Shown here: positions 1-8,921 of the stretch, piece by piece | How the letters are laid out: every line of letters begins with the position of its first letter | Numbering within the stretch: the first letter of the stretch is position 1 | Origin: Kallotenue papyrolyticum | Lineage (GTDB): Bacteria > Chloroflexota > Chloroflexia > Chloroflexales > Kallotenuaceae | DNA length: 64,000 nt | Direction of reading: 5' to 3' | Assembly (NCBI RefSeq): GCF_000526415.1 | Contig: NZ_JAGA01000002.1 | Coordinates: 392,001 to 456,000 of the forward strand | The notes under the pieces: model-generated | Database searches by the model: none | What the model was told of the DNA's origin: nothing | The model's input: the letters and a program-made list of their open reading frames with translations, nothing else | Position numbers and translations under genes: made by a program

Positions 1-609
1 CGCCCCTGGTTGTCCCAGGGCGTGGCGGTAGGCCGCCATCACCTCTGGCGAAAAGGCCTCTGGCACAGTGCTGGTGCCACGGATCATCCGCTCCAAGAGA
101 CGACCATCTCCCACCCGCAGCACCACCTCGGGCAGGTAGGGGAGTTGAAAAAAGAAGGCGTAGCTACTACGCAACCGCTGACGCGCATTGGTGAGCAGCT
201 GCTGGATGAAGATGCGCGGATGGGGCGCGTTGATGATCACTAGCCGCGCGACATGCTCGGGGTGGGCTAATGCCAGACTCCAGGCGATGACGCCACCCCA
301 GTCGTGCCCGATGATAGTGGCTTGTTCCGCGCCATGTACCTCGATCAGCTGGCGCACATCCTCGATCAGCGTGGTGATGGCATAGGCCTGCCGACCTGCG
401 GGCTTGTCACTCAGGTTGTAGCCGCGCAGATCGGGTGCGACGACGCGCCAGTGCCGCGCCAGCGCGGGGATCTGGTGGCGCCATGATACCCAGCATTCGG
501 GAAAGCCGTGCAGCAACATGACCAGGGGGCCCTGGCCTGCGCTCACACAGTGCAGACGGATGCCGTTCACCACGGGCCAGCTATGATGTAGCGCTTGTGC
601 CTGCGTCAT
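1..609 (-). CDS. alpha/beta-fold hydrolase, epoxide hydrolase-like (3' end off window)
   Basis: Translation of the reverse strand from the ATG at 607-609 gives an alpha/beta hydrolase. The oxyanion-hole motif HGFPE comes near residue 37, and the nucleophile elbow GHDWGG has Asp, as in epoxide hydrolases and haloalkane dehalogenases, not Ser. It would attack an epoxide or C-halogen carbon through that Asp; the substrate is unknown. The frame stays open to base 1, so the cap domain end and the catalytic His lie outside. Its ATG overlaps the stop of the ArsR gene (ATGA), so the two are translationally coupled and the regulator probably controls it. Family assignment is firm; epoxide hydrolase as against dehalogenase is inferred from the elbow only. 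Confidence 0.85.
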   Translation of the reverse strand, partial: MTQAQALHHSWPVVNGIRLHCVSAGQGPLVMLLHGFPECWVSWRHQIPALARHWRVVAPDLRGYNLSDKPAGRQAYAITTLIEDVRQLIEVHGAEQATIIGHDWGGVIAWSLALAHPEHVARLVIINAPHPRIFIQQLLTNARQRLRSSYAFFFQLPYLPEVVLRVGDGRLLERMIRGTSTVPEAFSPEVMAAYRHALGQPGA

Positions 610-938
610 GCATCGTGCTGCCGTTGCTGCTCATGCTCTGCCGATAGGGTGCTGAGCTGTCGCGCCAGATCCTCCAGACGACGGAGCGCCTGCTGGTCGA
701 TACGATAACAGGTGGCCGCACCCTCCTGCTCGGCTACCAAGACGCGCGCGCGTCGCAGGATGGCCAGATGTTGTGAGATCGTGGCCTGCGCACGATCGAG
801 GCGCAATACCAGGTCGTTGCAGATGCAGCCGGGATGTTGCGCGATATAGCGCGTGATCGCCAGTCGGAGCGGGTTGCCCAGTGCATGACAGATCGCGGCC
901 AGCTCGGCATCATCGGGGTTGGGTGCGAGGAGACGCAT
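606..938 (-). CDS. ArsR/SmtB-family winged-helix regulator
   Basis: 110-residue winged-helix protein. Helix 3 carries PGCICNDLV, a CxC box like the ELCVCDL arsenite-binding box of classical ArsR, followed by the recognition helix ATISQHLAILRRARVL and a wing with EGAATCYRI. I use the ATG at 938 (MRLLAPNPDD); an upstream start would add an Arg-rich N-terminus not seen in the family. It ends in ATGA overlap with an alpha/beta hydrolase gene rather than with ars genes, so a thiol, metalloid or oxidative signal is plausible but unproven. It probably represses its own two-gene transcript and is released by ligand binding at the Cys pair. Confidence 0.85.
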   Translation of the reverse strand: MRLLAPNPDDAELAAICHALGNPLRLAITRYIAQHPGCICNDLVLRLDRAQATISQHLAILRRARVLVAEQEGAATCYRIDQQALRRLEDLARQLSTLSAEHEQQRQHDA

Positions 939-1043
939 AGCTGTACTCCCGCAAGGCGGTACCCCGCGCCGTTTCCGACGCGGGGGCTGTATCGATCCAT
1001 AGCCATGCCATACCGAAGCGCCGCTGCGAGCGAGCATCGCGTC

Positions 1044-2723
1044 CTAACGTCGCTCGCCCGAGCGCGCTCCGCCCGTTGCGCGCCGTGGTCGGGCCAGGCT
1101 GGGCGCGATGGGACGACCGCGAATTGTGGTGCGTTTCAGGGCGCGCACGACGCGCTCGGCCAGGTTGCTCGGTACCTCCACAAACGAAAAATGCTCAAAC
1201 AACTCAATCGCGCCGACCGCGCGGCCGGGAATGTTGGCCTCGTTGGCGATCGCGCCGACGATATCGGCGGGACGCACACCATCGTTGCGGCCCACATCCA
1301 GATACAGGCGCGTCATGCCGCGTTCGGGGCCGAAGCTCTGCTCGCGTCGCCGCCGTGGCCGGCGACCGCCCTCCTCTTCGGTGGTATCGGGCTCCTGCTC
1401 GGCCAGCAGATCCTCGGCATCCTCCGGCGGCTCGCCCAGCAACAGCTTGAAGGCGGCCGCCGCCAGATCGGTAGGACTGTACTCCTCGCCCAGGTCTTCG
1501 GCGATACTCACGTACGGCTCCAGCCCACCCGCCGCGATCGTTTCGCGCAGCGTTTCTTTGAACGACTCGCGCCGGCGGGCAATCACGTCGGCGATGGTCG
1601 GCACGCGCAGACGCTGAATCGGCGCGCCGGTGCTGCGTTCGATCAGCTTGAGCAGGCGCCGTTCGCGCGGCGTGACCAGCGTGATCGCCGTGCCGCTGCG
1701 CCCGGCTCGTCCAGTGCGTCCGATGCGATGGACATAAATCTCGGGATCGAGCGGGATATCGTAGTTGATCACATGCGAAACGTGCTCGACATCCAGGCCA
1801 CGCGCCGCAACATCGGTTGCCACCAGCAGCTCGGCCTGGCCGCTGCGGAAGCGCGCCATCACCCGATCGCGCTGCACCTGGGTCATATCGCCATGCAGCG
1901 TTTCCGCCGGAAAAGCGCGCGCCGTGAGACGCTGGCCGAGGGCATCCACCTCGCTCTTGGTGCGGCAGAAAATGATCGCCGAGGAGGGCGACTCATAATC
2001 CAGCACGCGCGCCAGGACCTCAAATTTATCGCGGCCGCCGACCTCATAATAGACCTGGCGAATCTGCGGCACGGTCATCTGCTCGGTCTGGACGATGATG
2101 CGCTCCGGATCGCGCAGGTAGCGCCGCGCCAGGTCAACAATCGGCTGCGGCATGGTAGCCGAGAAGAGCGCCGTCTGGCGTTCGGACGGTGTTTCCTGCA
2201 AAATCGCCTCGATATCCTCGATGAAGCCCATGTCCAGCATTTCGTCGGCCTCGTCGAGCACGACGGTACGCACCTGGTCCAGCGCCAGTGTACCGCGCCG
2301 AATATGATCGAGCAGCCGGCCGGGCGTGCCGACGACGACCTGGACGCCACGGCTCAGGGCGCGCAACTGGCGCTCGATCGGCTGTCCGCCGTAGACCGGC
2401 AGGATCGCGATCTGGTGATACTTGCCGTAGGCCTGAAACGCTTCGGCGACCTGCACGGCCAGCTCGCGGGTCGGGGTGAGTACCAGCGCCTGGGGGTGGT
2501 GGCTGCGGGTATCGAGCCGTTCAATGATCGGTAGCGCGAAGGCGGCGGTTTTGCCCGTGCCGGTTTGCGCTTGAGCGATCACATCCGCGCCGTCGAGCAT
2601 GCGGCGAATCGTGCGCGCCTGAATGGGCGTGGGCTCTTCGTAGCCCAGCTCGGCGATGGCTTTGAGCGTTGCCGCGCTGAGGCCCAGCTCTTCAAAACTA
2701 GTCATGGGTGCTGCTGTGGTCAT
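1044..2723 (-). CDS. deaD: DEAD-box ATP-dependent RNA helicase with DbpA-like C-terminal RNA-binding domain
   Basis: 559 aa. Helicase core motifs in order: Q-motif region (PTPIQ, about 31-35), Walker A AQTGTGKT (52-59), PTRELA (84-89), DEAD (157-160), SAT (188-190), then domain 2 with IIFCRTK, ARGLD and HRIGRTGRAG. The C-terminal 100 residues hold an Arg-rich linker and a DbpA/CsdA-type RRM fold (TRLYLDVGRNDG...). It unwinds structured RNA in cold adaptation, ribosome assembly or mRNA decay. The ATG at 2723 has AAGGA nine bases upstream; a longer frame to 2879 runs across the purA promoter and lacks family similarity. It is divergent from purA. Confidence 0.95.
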   Translation of the reverse strand: MTTAAPMTSFEELGLSAATLKAIAELGYEEPTPIQARTIRRMLDGADVIAQAQTGTGKTAAFALPIIERLDTRSHHPQALVLTPTRELAVQVAEAFQAYGKYHQIAILPVYGGQPIERQLRALSRGVQVVVGTPGRLLDHIRRGTLALDQVRTVVLDEADEMLDMGFIEDIEAILQETPSERQTALFSATMPQPIVDLARRYLRDPERIIVQTEQMTVPQIRQVYYEVGGRDKFEVLARVLDYESPSSAIIFCRTKSEVDALGQRLTARAFPAETLHGDMTQVQRDRVMARFRSGQAELLVATDVAARGLDVEHVSHVINYDIPLDPEIYVHRIGRTGRAGRSGTAITLVTPRERRLLKLIERSTGAPIQRLRVPTIADVIARRRESFKETLRETIAAGGLEPYVSIAEDLGEEYSPTDLAAAAFKLLLGEPPEDAEDLLAEQEPDTTEEEGGRRPRRRREQSFGPERGMTRLYLDVGRNDGVRPADIVGAIANEANIPGRAVGAIELFEHFSFVEVPSNLAERVVRALKRTTIRGRPIAPSLARPRRATGGARSGERR

Positions 2724-2745
2724 ATGGTTGTATCCTTGATCATGC

Positions 2746-2774
2746 CATACACTCTCCATGAGGCATGGTATACT
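2746..2774 (+). promoter_or_regulatory. purA promoter, extended -10
   Basis: TGG-TATACT at 2766-2774 is an extended -10 box; the -35 position 17 bp upstream (CATACA, 2746-2751) is weak. Predicted start near 2781, leaving a leader of about 50 nt before purA. An inverted repeat CATGCC (2741-2746) / GGCATG (2762-2767) lies across the spacer and could be an operator. Confidence 0.5.
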
Positions 2775-2811
2775 AGCGCAGTCTGTCTGGCGCTGAACGC
2801 CAGCGTCGTAG

Positions 2812-4125
<1,314 letters not shown>

Positions 4126-4145
4126 CCCGGATGTGCTGCACAAAA

Positions 4146-4182
4146 CACAACAGCGGCTGTGATCCGCACAGCCGCTGTTGTG
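4146..4182 (-). terminator. bidirectional hairpin between purA and tRNA-Cys
   Basis: Perfect 16-bp stem (arm CACAACAGCGGCTGTG at 4146-4161, partner 4167-4182) with a 5-nt loop. Read on the minus strand it is followed by TTTT, so it is a good intrinsic terminator for tRNA-Cys. On the plus strand it follows purA but lacks a clear U-tract. Confidence 0.85.
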
Positions 4183-4187
4183 CTTGC

Positions 4188-4261
<74 letters not shown>

Positions 4262-4285
4262 CTAGACGCGCTGTAGGCGGTCCAT

Positions 4286-4314
4286 ATTGTACCATAGCAG
4301 CCCTGGTCGGGCAA
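4286..4314 (-). promoter_or_regulatory. tRNA-Cys promoter
   Basis: On the minus strand: -35 TTGCCC (4314-4309), exactly 17 bp, then TGG-TACAAT extended -10 (4291-4286). Predicted start near 4279, about 18 nt before the mature tRNA. Confidence 0.8.
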
Positions 4315-4320
4315 CCCTCT

Positions 4321-4791
4321 TCAGCGGATCTCAGCTATGCCTGCCTGGTAGAGTACGTCGTTGAGGTAGAACCGCAAACGATACACACCCTGGGCGAGCG
4401 GCTGGCCGGAGGGATAGTGCAGCAGCGGGGTGAAACGGATCGCCGAGTTCGTGATCGGGCACTGGTTGTCAGGATTGTCGCGGCGGCAATCCAACGCCGT
4501 CGTGCCGCCCGGAAAATCCCACTCGACTCGCCAGAAAAAGCCCTCTGCGCCGCCTACATCGACGATGGCGTAGATGCGGCTGATGCCGTACGCGAAGGAA
4601 TAGCCCGCATCAAGGGGCGCGCCATCGGCGCCGAGCTGTGACGCAAAGATGATCGGCTCCACCTGGGGTGCGCGCTGCACCAGCGGCAGATAGATCCGCC
4701 CATGGTCGGCCCGCGCTGTGCCTGCCAGCGCGAGCGCCAGCCAGCCGATCAGCGCCAGCAGGGTATGCCTGACCAGTGTGTGGGGTTGCAT
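4321..4791 (-). CDS. secreted hypothetical protein
   Basis: 156 aa. The N-terminus has a clear Sec signal peptide: positive MQPHTLVRH, a hydrophobic Leu/Ala stretch, then an ARA-D cleavage context near residue 28. The mature part is beta-rich with aromatic residues and two close Cys (DCRRDNPDNQCP) that could form a disulfide; it resembles an Ig-like or carbohydrate-binding fold but I recognise no family. A strong GGAGGA precedes the ATG. It lies downstream of the GT39 membrane glycosyltransferase on the same strand with about 50 bp between, so co-transcription is likely. Function unknown. Confidence 0.75.
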   Translation of the reverse strand: MQPHTLVRHTLLALIGWLALALAGTARADHGRIYLPLVQRAPQVEPIIFASQLGADGAPLDAGYSFAYGISRIYAIVDVGGAEGFFWRVEWDFPGGTTALDCRRDNPDNQCPITNSAIRFTPLLHYPSGQPLAQGVYRLRFYLNDVLYQAGIAEIR

Positions 4792-4841
4792 CCTGTCCTC
4801 CTCCCGTTGTCAAGCGGCGCTGGGATGATGCGGCGGACGAC

Positions 4842-6332
4842 TCAGGGCCGTCCATAGATCTCATAGCCGCCGATCTCGGCCAGCTTCTCGAAGTTCTGCG
4901 CCTGAACGACCTCCCAGAAGCCATCTGCACGGATCCCGTAATACGTCACGATCAGGGTGGGCGGGTTGGTGACCAGTGCCTGGCGCAGCTCGGCCCGCGC
5001 CGCCGGAAGCAGCGCGAGTGGATAGTCATAGATGTAGCGACTGACGGCGTGGCGCTGGGCTAGCAGGTAGATCTCGGGCTCGGCGGCAAAGACGTGAATT
5101 GGTGCGTCCGGCGGCGTGTGACGGCGGATATAGTCGGCGACCAGCGGCGCGGGCGCGAAGTAGTGTTTGCCCTCTTCACCGTAGAGGCGTTCGGCCAGCT
5201 TTGCGGGCGTGGCACCGATCAATTGCAGGTTCTGCCGCACCATCGGTGCGGTCAGCAAGACCACCAGCAGCAACGCGGCAATCCCGCTCAGCAACTGCGC
5301 GCGTGGTGCGGGCTCATGCTGCCGCCACAGCCAGGCGATGCAGGCGGCCGCCAGCAGTGCCAGCACCGGCAGCATTGGATAGAAGTAGTGGATGTAGGGC
5401 CGTAGGCTGAGCAGGGCCGCCAGCAGCAGCGCCGCTGCCCAGCCGGCGACCGGCCAGCCGGCATGTCGCCGGAGCGTCACCGCGCCGCCCAGGGCTGTCA
5501 GCAGCAGTGGCGCCAGCGGCGCCAGCAGATCGAGGAGCGCACTGAACGACCAGCGCGCCTGCGACTCGCGGGCATAGAGCTGGTTGTAGGTGACCAGCGC
5601 GAACCAGAGATCGCCCCACGCGTCTTGGGTGAGAAAAGGCACCAGACAGGGCAGGGCCACCAACAGCGCGCCCGCCAGCAGCCCGGCGAGCGCGCGGCCG
5701 GTGTTGCGGGTGTGTCCCAGGCTGGCGATCAGCGCCACCGGCACCAGCAGCACGGCAACCGGTTTGATCAGGGCCGCTGCGGCCAATGCCGCGCCGCTGA
5801 GCAGCGTGTAACGCCATTGCCCGGTTGCACGCCAGCATAGCGTGGCCCACAGCGCCGCCAGCAGCGGCAGGACCAACGCCTGGTCGGTGTTGAGGATCAG
5901 CCCCTGGAGCTGGAAGGCGCTGCCGATCGCCGCGAAGAGCAGCGTGGCCAGGGCAGCGACCGGTGGCGCCCAGATCCGCCGTCCAACCAGGAAGAGCAGC
6001 CAGAGACTGAGCAGAAACAGCAGCGTGTTCCACAGCCGGATCGCCAGCGCGGATGGCTCGGCCAGCAGCAATGGTGGCAGATACAGCAGGTAGATCAGCG
6101 GCGGTTTGTGATCGAACAGGTCACGGTAGGGCAACGCGCCGCGCAACCAGCTCCAGGCAACGTAAGCGTAGGCGCCCTCGTCGCGCTCCAGTGGCAGGTG
6201 CAACGCCGGCAGGCGCATACTCACCGCGATGAGCAACGCGCCGATCAAGAGCGCGGTGGTGAGTTGCGTTTGGCGGAGCGCCGGCGCTCCGGTCAGGGTT
6301 TGGACGCGCGCACGCGCGAAGGGAAGCGACAT
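4842..6332 (-). CDS. GT-C (family 39/PMT-like) membrane glycosyltransferase
   Basis: 496 aa, with about ten hydrophobic segments. After the first membrane helix comes LERDEGAYAYVAW, the acidic DE motif of the first periplasmic loop that binds the lipid-phosphate sugar donor in ArnT/PMT enzymes; DHKPPLIYLLYLP follows, also typical. The C-terminal 90 residues form a soluble domain (HVFAAEPEIYLLAQR...). It probably transfers a sugar from a polyprenyl-phosphate donor to a protein, lipid or glycan at the outer face of the membrane. Acceptor unknown. A second, more distant GT-C protein is encoded at 39.9-41.4 kb. Confidence 0.85.
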   Translation of the reverse strand: MSLPFARARVQTLTGAPALRQTQLTTALLIGALLIAVSMRLPALHLPLERDEGAYAYVAWSWLRGALPYRDLFDHKPPLIYLLYLPPLLLAEPSALAIRLWNTLLFLLSLWLLFLVGRRIWAPPVAALATLLFAAIGSAFQLQGLILNTDQALVLPLLAALWATLCWRATGQWRYTLLSGAALAAAALIKPVAVLLVPVALIASLGHTRNTGRALAGLLAGALLVALPCLVPFLTQDAWGDLWFALVTYNQLYARESQARWSFSALLDLLAPLAPLLLTALGGAVTLRRHAGWPVAGWAAALLLAALLSLRPYIHYFYPMLPVLALLAAACIAWLWRQHEPAPRAQLLSGIAALLLVVLLTAPMVRQNLQLIGATPAKLAERLYGEEGKHYFAPAPLVADYIRRHTPPDAPIHVFAAEPEIYLLAQRHAVSRYIYDYPLALLPAARAELRQALVTNPPTLIVTYYGIRADGFWEVVQAQNFEKLAEIGGYEIYGRP

Positions 6333-6374
6333 GATGGTCTTGGTTACGCCTGCACGGCCAGGGCAGAGCGTGGG

Positions 6375-7715
6375 CTAATCATCGCGCTTGCCCTTGCCTT
6401 TGCCTTTATCTTTGCCTTTGCCTTTGTCGGGAGCGGCTTCTTTATCATCGTCGTCAGCGGCGGGCGCTGGTGGACCGGCGCTGAGTTGCGCCACGACGTC
6501 GCTGCCGGGGACGAGCTGGGCGCCGGCGGCTGGTTGGGTGGTCAGCACGGTGTCCGGTTTCTGGTTGGCCGGCAGGCGTTCACCCACTACCAGGCGCAGG
6601 CCACTGGCTTCGATAATGCGCTGAGCTTCCGGCAGCGGCAGGCCGAGCACATCCGGCACGGTCACCGGCGCCGGCGTGGGTGTAGCGCCGGGTGGCGGAA
6701 TCTCGCTGGCGGGCGCTGCCTGCTCTGCGCTGCGATTGGTGAGCACCGTTCCCAGCAGCAGCAGTGCCAGCAGCACCGGAAGCGCCAGCAGCCACAAGCG
6801 TTGCGTCGGTTGGGAGCCTAGCTCTGTTGTCCGTGGCGGTCGTGGCGCACGCGCGGCTGTGGGGGCGGCCGGTCGCGGTGTGACGGCAAGCGTCGGCAGC
6901 GCATGCACCTCGGCGTGCGCGGCGTGCTCCAAAGCGCGGCGTGCTTCAGCCGCGGTGTGGTAGCGCTCGGTGGGCTGTTTGGCGGCCAGCTTGCGGATGA
7001 TCGGCTCGAGGCGCTGGACCAGGGGATCGCCGGTAGGGAGGGGCGGCAGCGGCGCCTGCCGATGTTGTTCCAAAATCGCCTGCATCGACGGGCCATCGAA
7101 GGGTGGCGTGCCGGTGAGCATCTGGTACAGCACGATGCCCAGGGCGTAGAGGTCGCTGGCCGGCGAGGCGGCTTCGCCCAGCAAGCGCTCCGGCGCCAGG
7201 TAGTGCGGCGTGGCGATCAGCGTCGTCGTGTCCGTGCCTGCCACGCGCGCGATGCCGAAATCGAGCAGCACGACGCGGGCGGCAGGCGCATCGCCCAGCA
7301 GCATGATGTTGTGCGGCTTGATGTCGCAGTGGACGTAGCCGCGCTCATGGATGTACTGCAGGGCATCGGTCACGGCGATCGCGACGGCCAGCGCGCGCTC
7401 GGCGGGCAGCGGCATGAGCTGATCGAGGGTCCGCCCGGTGAGCAGTTCCTGCACCAGGTAGGGACCTTCCGGCGCGTCGCCGACATCGTAGGTGCGCACG
7501 ATGTTGGGATGGATCAACTGCGCGGCGATCTGAGCTTCGCGCAGAAAGCGTTCGCGCGCGCGGGGATCGGCCGCCAGATCGGGCCGCAGCAGTTTGAGCG
7601 CGACATCGCGTCCTAGGCGCTCATCGCGGGCGGCATACACACTGCCCATGCCGCCGGAACCGACCAGCCGCAGCAGGCGGTAGCGTCCGTTGATCAGCGT
7701 ATGCGTCCCAAGCAT
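6375..7715 (-). CDS. membrane Ser/Thr protein kinase with one PASTA domain
   Basis: 446 aa PknB-like kinase. Glycine loop GSGGMGSV (19-26), ATP-binding Lys41 in DVALKLL, catalytic loop HCDIKPHN (129-136), DFG (152-154), APE-equivalent LAPERLL. A Pro/Ala-rich linker, one membrane helix (LWLLALPVLLALLLLG), one extracellular PASTA domain (VPDVLGLPLPEAQRII...) and a Lys/Gly/Asp tail follow. The usual HRD is HCD, so this is a non-RD kinase, which may not need activation-loop phosphorylation in the standard way. Start at 7715, where the family N-terminus begins. It likely senses cell-wall or muropeptide state, as PASTA kinases do. Confidence 0.93.
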   Translation of the reverse strand: MLGTHTLINGRYRLLRLVGSGGMGSVYAARDERLGRDVALKLLRPDLAADPRARERFLREAQIAAQLIHPNIVRTYDVGDAPEGPYLVQELLTGRTLDQLMPLPAERALAVAIAVTDALQYIHERGYVHCDIKPHNIMLLGDAPAARVVLLDFGIARVAGTDTTTLIATPHYLAPERLLGEAASPASDLYALGIVLYQMLTGTPPFDGPSMQAILEQHRQAPLPPLPTGDPLVQRLEPIIRKLAAKQPTERYHTAAEARRALEHAAHAEVHALPTLAVTPRPAAPTAARAPRPPRTTELGSQPTQRLWLLALPVLLALLLLGTVLTNRSAEQAAPASEIPPPGATPTPAPVTVPDVLGLPLPEAQRIIEASGLRLVVGERLPANQKPDTVLTTQPAAGAQLVPGSDVVAQLSAGPPAPAADDDDKEAAPDKGKGKDKGKGKGKRDD

Positions 7716-7748
7716 GTTAACGCGTACTCTAACATAACTTGTACCAAC

Positions 7749-7778
7749 AAGAAAGGGCCGAAGCATCTGCTCCGGCCC
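7749..7778 (-). terminator. intrinsic terminator after hpf
   Basis: Minus-strand hairpin GGGCCGGAGC / GCTTCGGCCC with loop AGAT (10 bp, one G-U pair), followed by TTTCTT. It lies just after the hpf stop and before the kinase gene, separating the two transcripts. Confidence 0.8.
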
Positions 7779-7796
7779 CCAGGCGGTAGCGCGGAC

Positions 7797-8360
7797 CTAG
7801 CTCGTCTCCGGCACGATCAGGCCATAGTTGCCATCGCGCCGCCGGTACACCACGTTGACGGTGTTGGTTTCGGCGTCGGTGAAGACAAAGAACGAGTGGC
7901 CGAGCAGTTCCATCTGCTCGATCGCCTCGTCGCTGTACATCGGCTTGTAGGCGAAGGTTTTGGTGCGCACGATCTGCGGCGCTTCGGCGGCGTTGTGCTC
8001 CTCGGCGCCGAGGCTGTCGACGGCCACGACCTCACCGCCCTGACGACGGATCTTACCGCGCCGGTAGTGGCGATCCTTATAGCGCGTGATCTGACGCTGC
8101 AGGCTGTCATGCAGGGCGTCGATCGCCGCAAAGACATCGGAATCGCGCTCTTCGGCGCGCAGGATCGTGCCCTGGGCGGTCTGCAGCGTAGCCTGAACGA
8201 TATGCACTTCGCCAGCGCTGCGTTGCTGGACGCGGGACAGCTCGACGACTACGTCGCCAATGCCATCGAGATAGCGTTCGAGCTTGCCCAGTTTCTCCTC
8301 GATGTAGGCACGCTGGCGCTCCGAGACTTTACCGTTGCGACTCCGGAGTTGGATGTGCAT
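7797..8360 (-). CDS. hpf: ribosome hibernation promoting factor, long form
   Basis: 187 aa. The N-terminal S30AE/RaiA domain (about 1-100, beginning MHIQLRSRNGKVSERQR) binds the 30S decoding channel. A charged linker leads to the C-terminal domain (IVRTKTFAYKPMYSDEAIEQM... to the end) typical of long HPF, which dimerises 70S ribosomes into 100S particles in stationary phase. The ATG at 8360 has AAAGGAG six bases upstream and fits the family; an in-frame upstream extension is not conserved. It has a dedicated promoter and an unusually long structured leader. Confidence 0.95.
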   Translation of the reverse strand: MHIQLRSRNGKVSERQRAYIEEKLGKLERYLDGIGDVVVELSRVQQRSAGEVHIVQATLQTAQGTILRAEERDSDVFAAIDALHDSLQRQITRYKDRHYRRGKIRRQGGEVVAVDSLGAEEHNAAEAPQIVRTKTFAYKPMYSDEAIEQMELLGHSFFVFTDAETNTVNVVYRRRDGNYGLIVPETS

Positions 8361-8403
8361 ACACGACTCCTTTCGCGCTAGGGAGCTGTCCTCCGCTGCC
8401 CGG

Positions 8404-8434
8404 CCGGCAAGACATATGCCCCGTCTTGCGCCGG
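8404..8434 (-). other. stem-loop in the hpf leader
   Basis: CCGGCAAGAC (8404-8413) pairs with GTCTTG plus CCGG (8423-8428, 8431-8434) across a 9-nt loop with a 2-nt bulge. It lies in the 5' leader, about 45 nt before the hpf Shine-Dalgarno sequence. Possible regulatory or stability element; no known riboswitch class recognised. Confidence 0.4.
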
Positions 8435-8553
8435 ACATAAACATGCACACCGCCGGACCAGGCGTCGATCCGCGCTGTCCGACCGTGTGCTGTCTGCAGG
8501 TGTGCCATCGCTGCTACCTTGCGGCTGGGCCTAACCCGTAGCGGCTTGGCCTT

Positions 8554-8582
8554 ATTGTACTACAGCGCGCTCCCCGGAACAA
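8554..8582 (-). promoter_or_regulatory. hpf promoter
   Basis: Minus strand: -35 TTGTTC (8582-8577), 17 bp, -10 TACAAT (8559-8554). Predicted start near 8547, giving a leader of nearly 190 nt. Apart from the leader and this promoter I see no other gene between 8361 and 8663. Confidence 0.6.
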
Positions 8583-8663
8583 CTCGCCGCCACATCAGGA
8601 CGAGACCGACCGGGCGCCCCACAGCAGGTACGCTTCTTGCTCCGTGGGGCGTGAGGTGTGACG

Positions 8664-8921
8664 ATGACACAACCAGTTCCATCCGAGCCCGAGCGCCGGG
8701 GCCCGCCGCCATCCGCGCCGGCGGCTGTGCCGATCGGCGATCCGCCGCCGTTTCCCGAGCAGCGCCGTGAACCGCCCGATCGGCCGCCGCCACAAGAAGA
8801 GCCGCCACCGCCGCGCCATCCCGAGGATCCGCCACCCGATGACCAGCCACCCGCCGGTGATCCGCCGCCGGCGGCGCCGGCGCAGCGCGATCCCGGAACG
8901 CCGCCACCGGCTCAGTTTTGA
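8664..8921 (+). CDS. small proline-rich protein (uncertain)
   Basis: 85-residue frame starting MTQPVPSEP, with GAGG about seven bases upstream. Roughly two-fifths of residues are Pro, with recurrent DPPP blocks (IGDPPP, EDPPP, GDPPP) and charged spacers; no signal peptide, membrane segment or Cys. It overlaps the tail of the convergent GT9 gene by 10 bp. It could be an unstructured linker-like protein. GC-rich CCG repeats often leave a spurious open frame, so I give it limited weight; the ribosome site is the main support. Confidence 0.35.
   Translation: MTQPVPSEPERRGPPPSAPAAVPIGDPPPFPEQRREPPDRPPPQEEPPPPRHPEDPPPDDQPPAGDPPPAAPAQRDPGTPPPAQF

Noticed and set aside
834-2534. Long plus-strand open frame opposite deaD
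   Set aside because: GC-rich mirror of the helicase gene; composition is Arg/Gln/Ala/His-rich with no protein motif, while the minus strand encodes all DEAD-box motifs.
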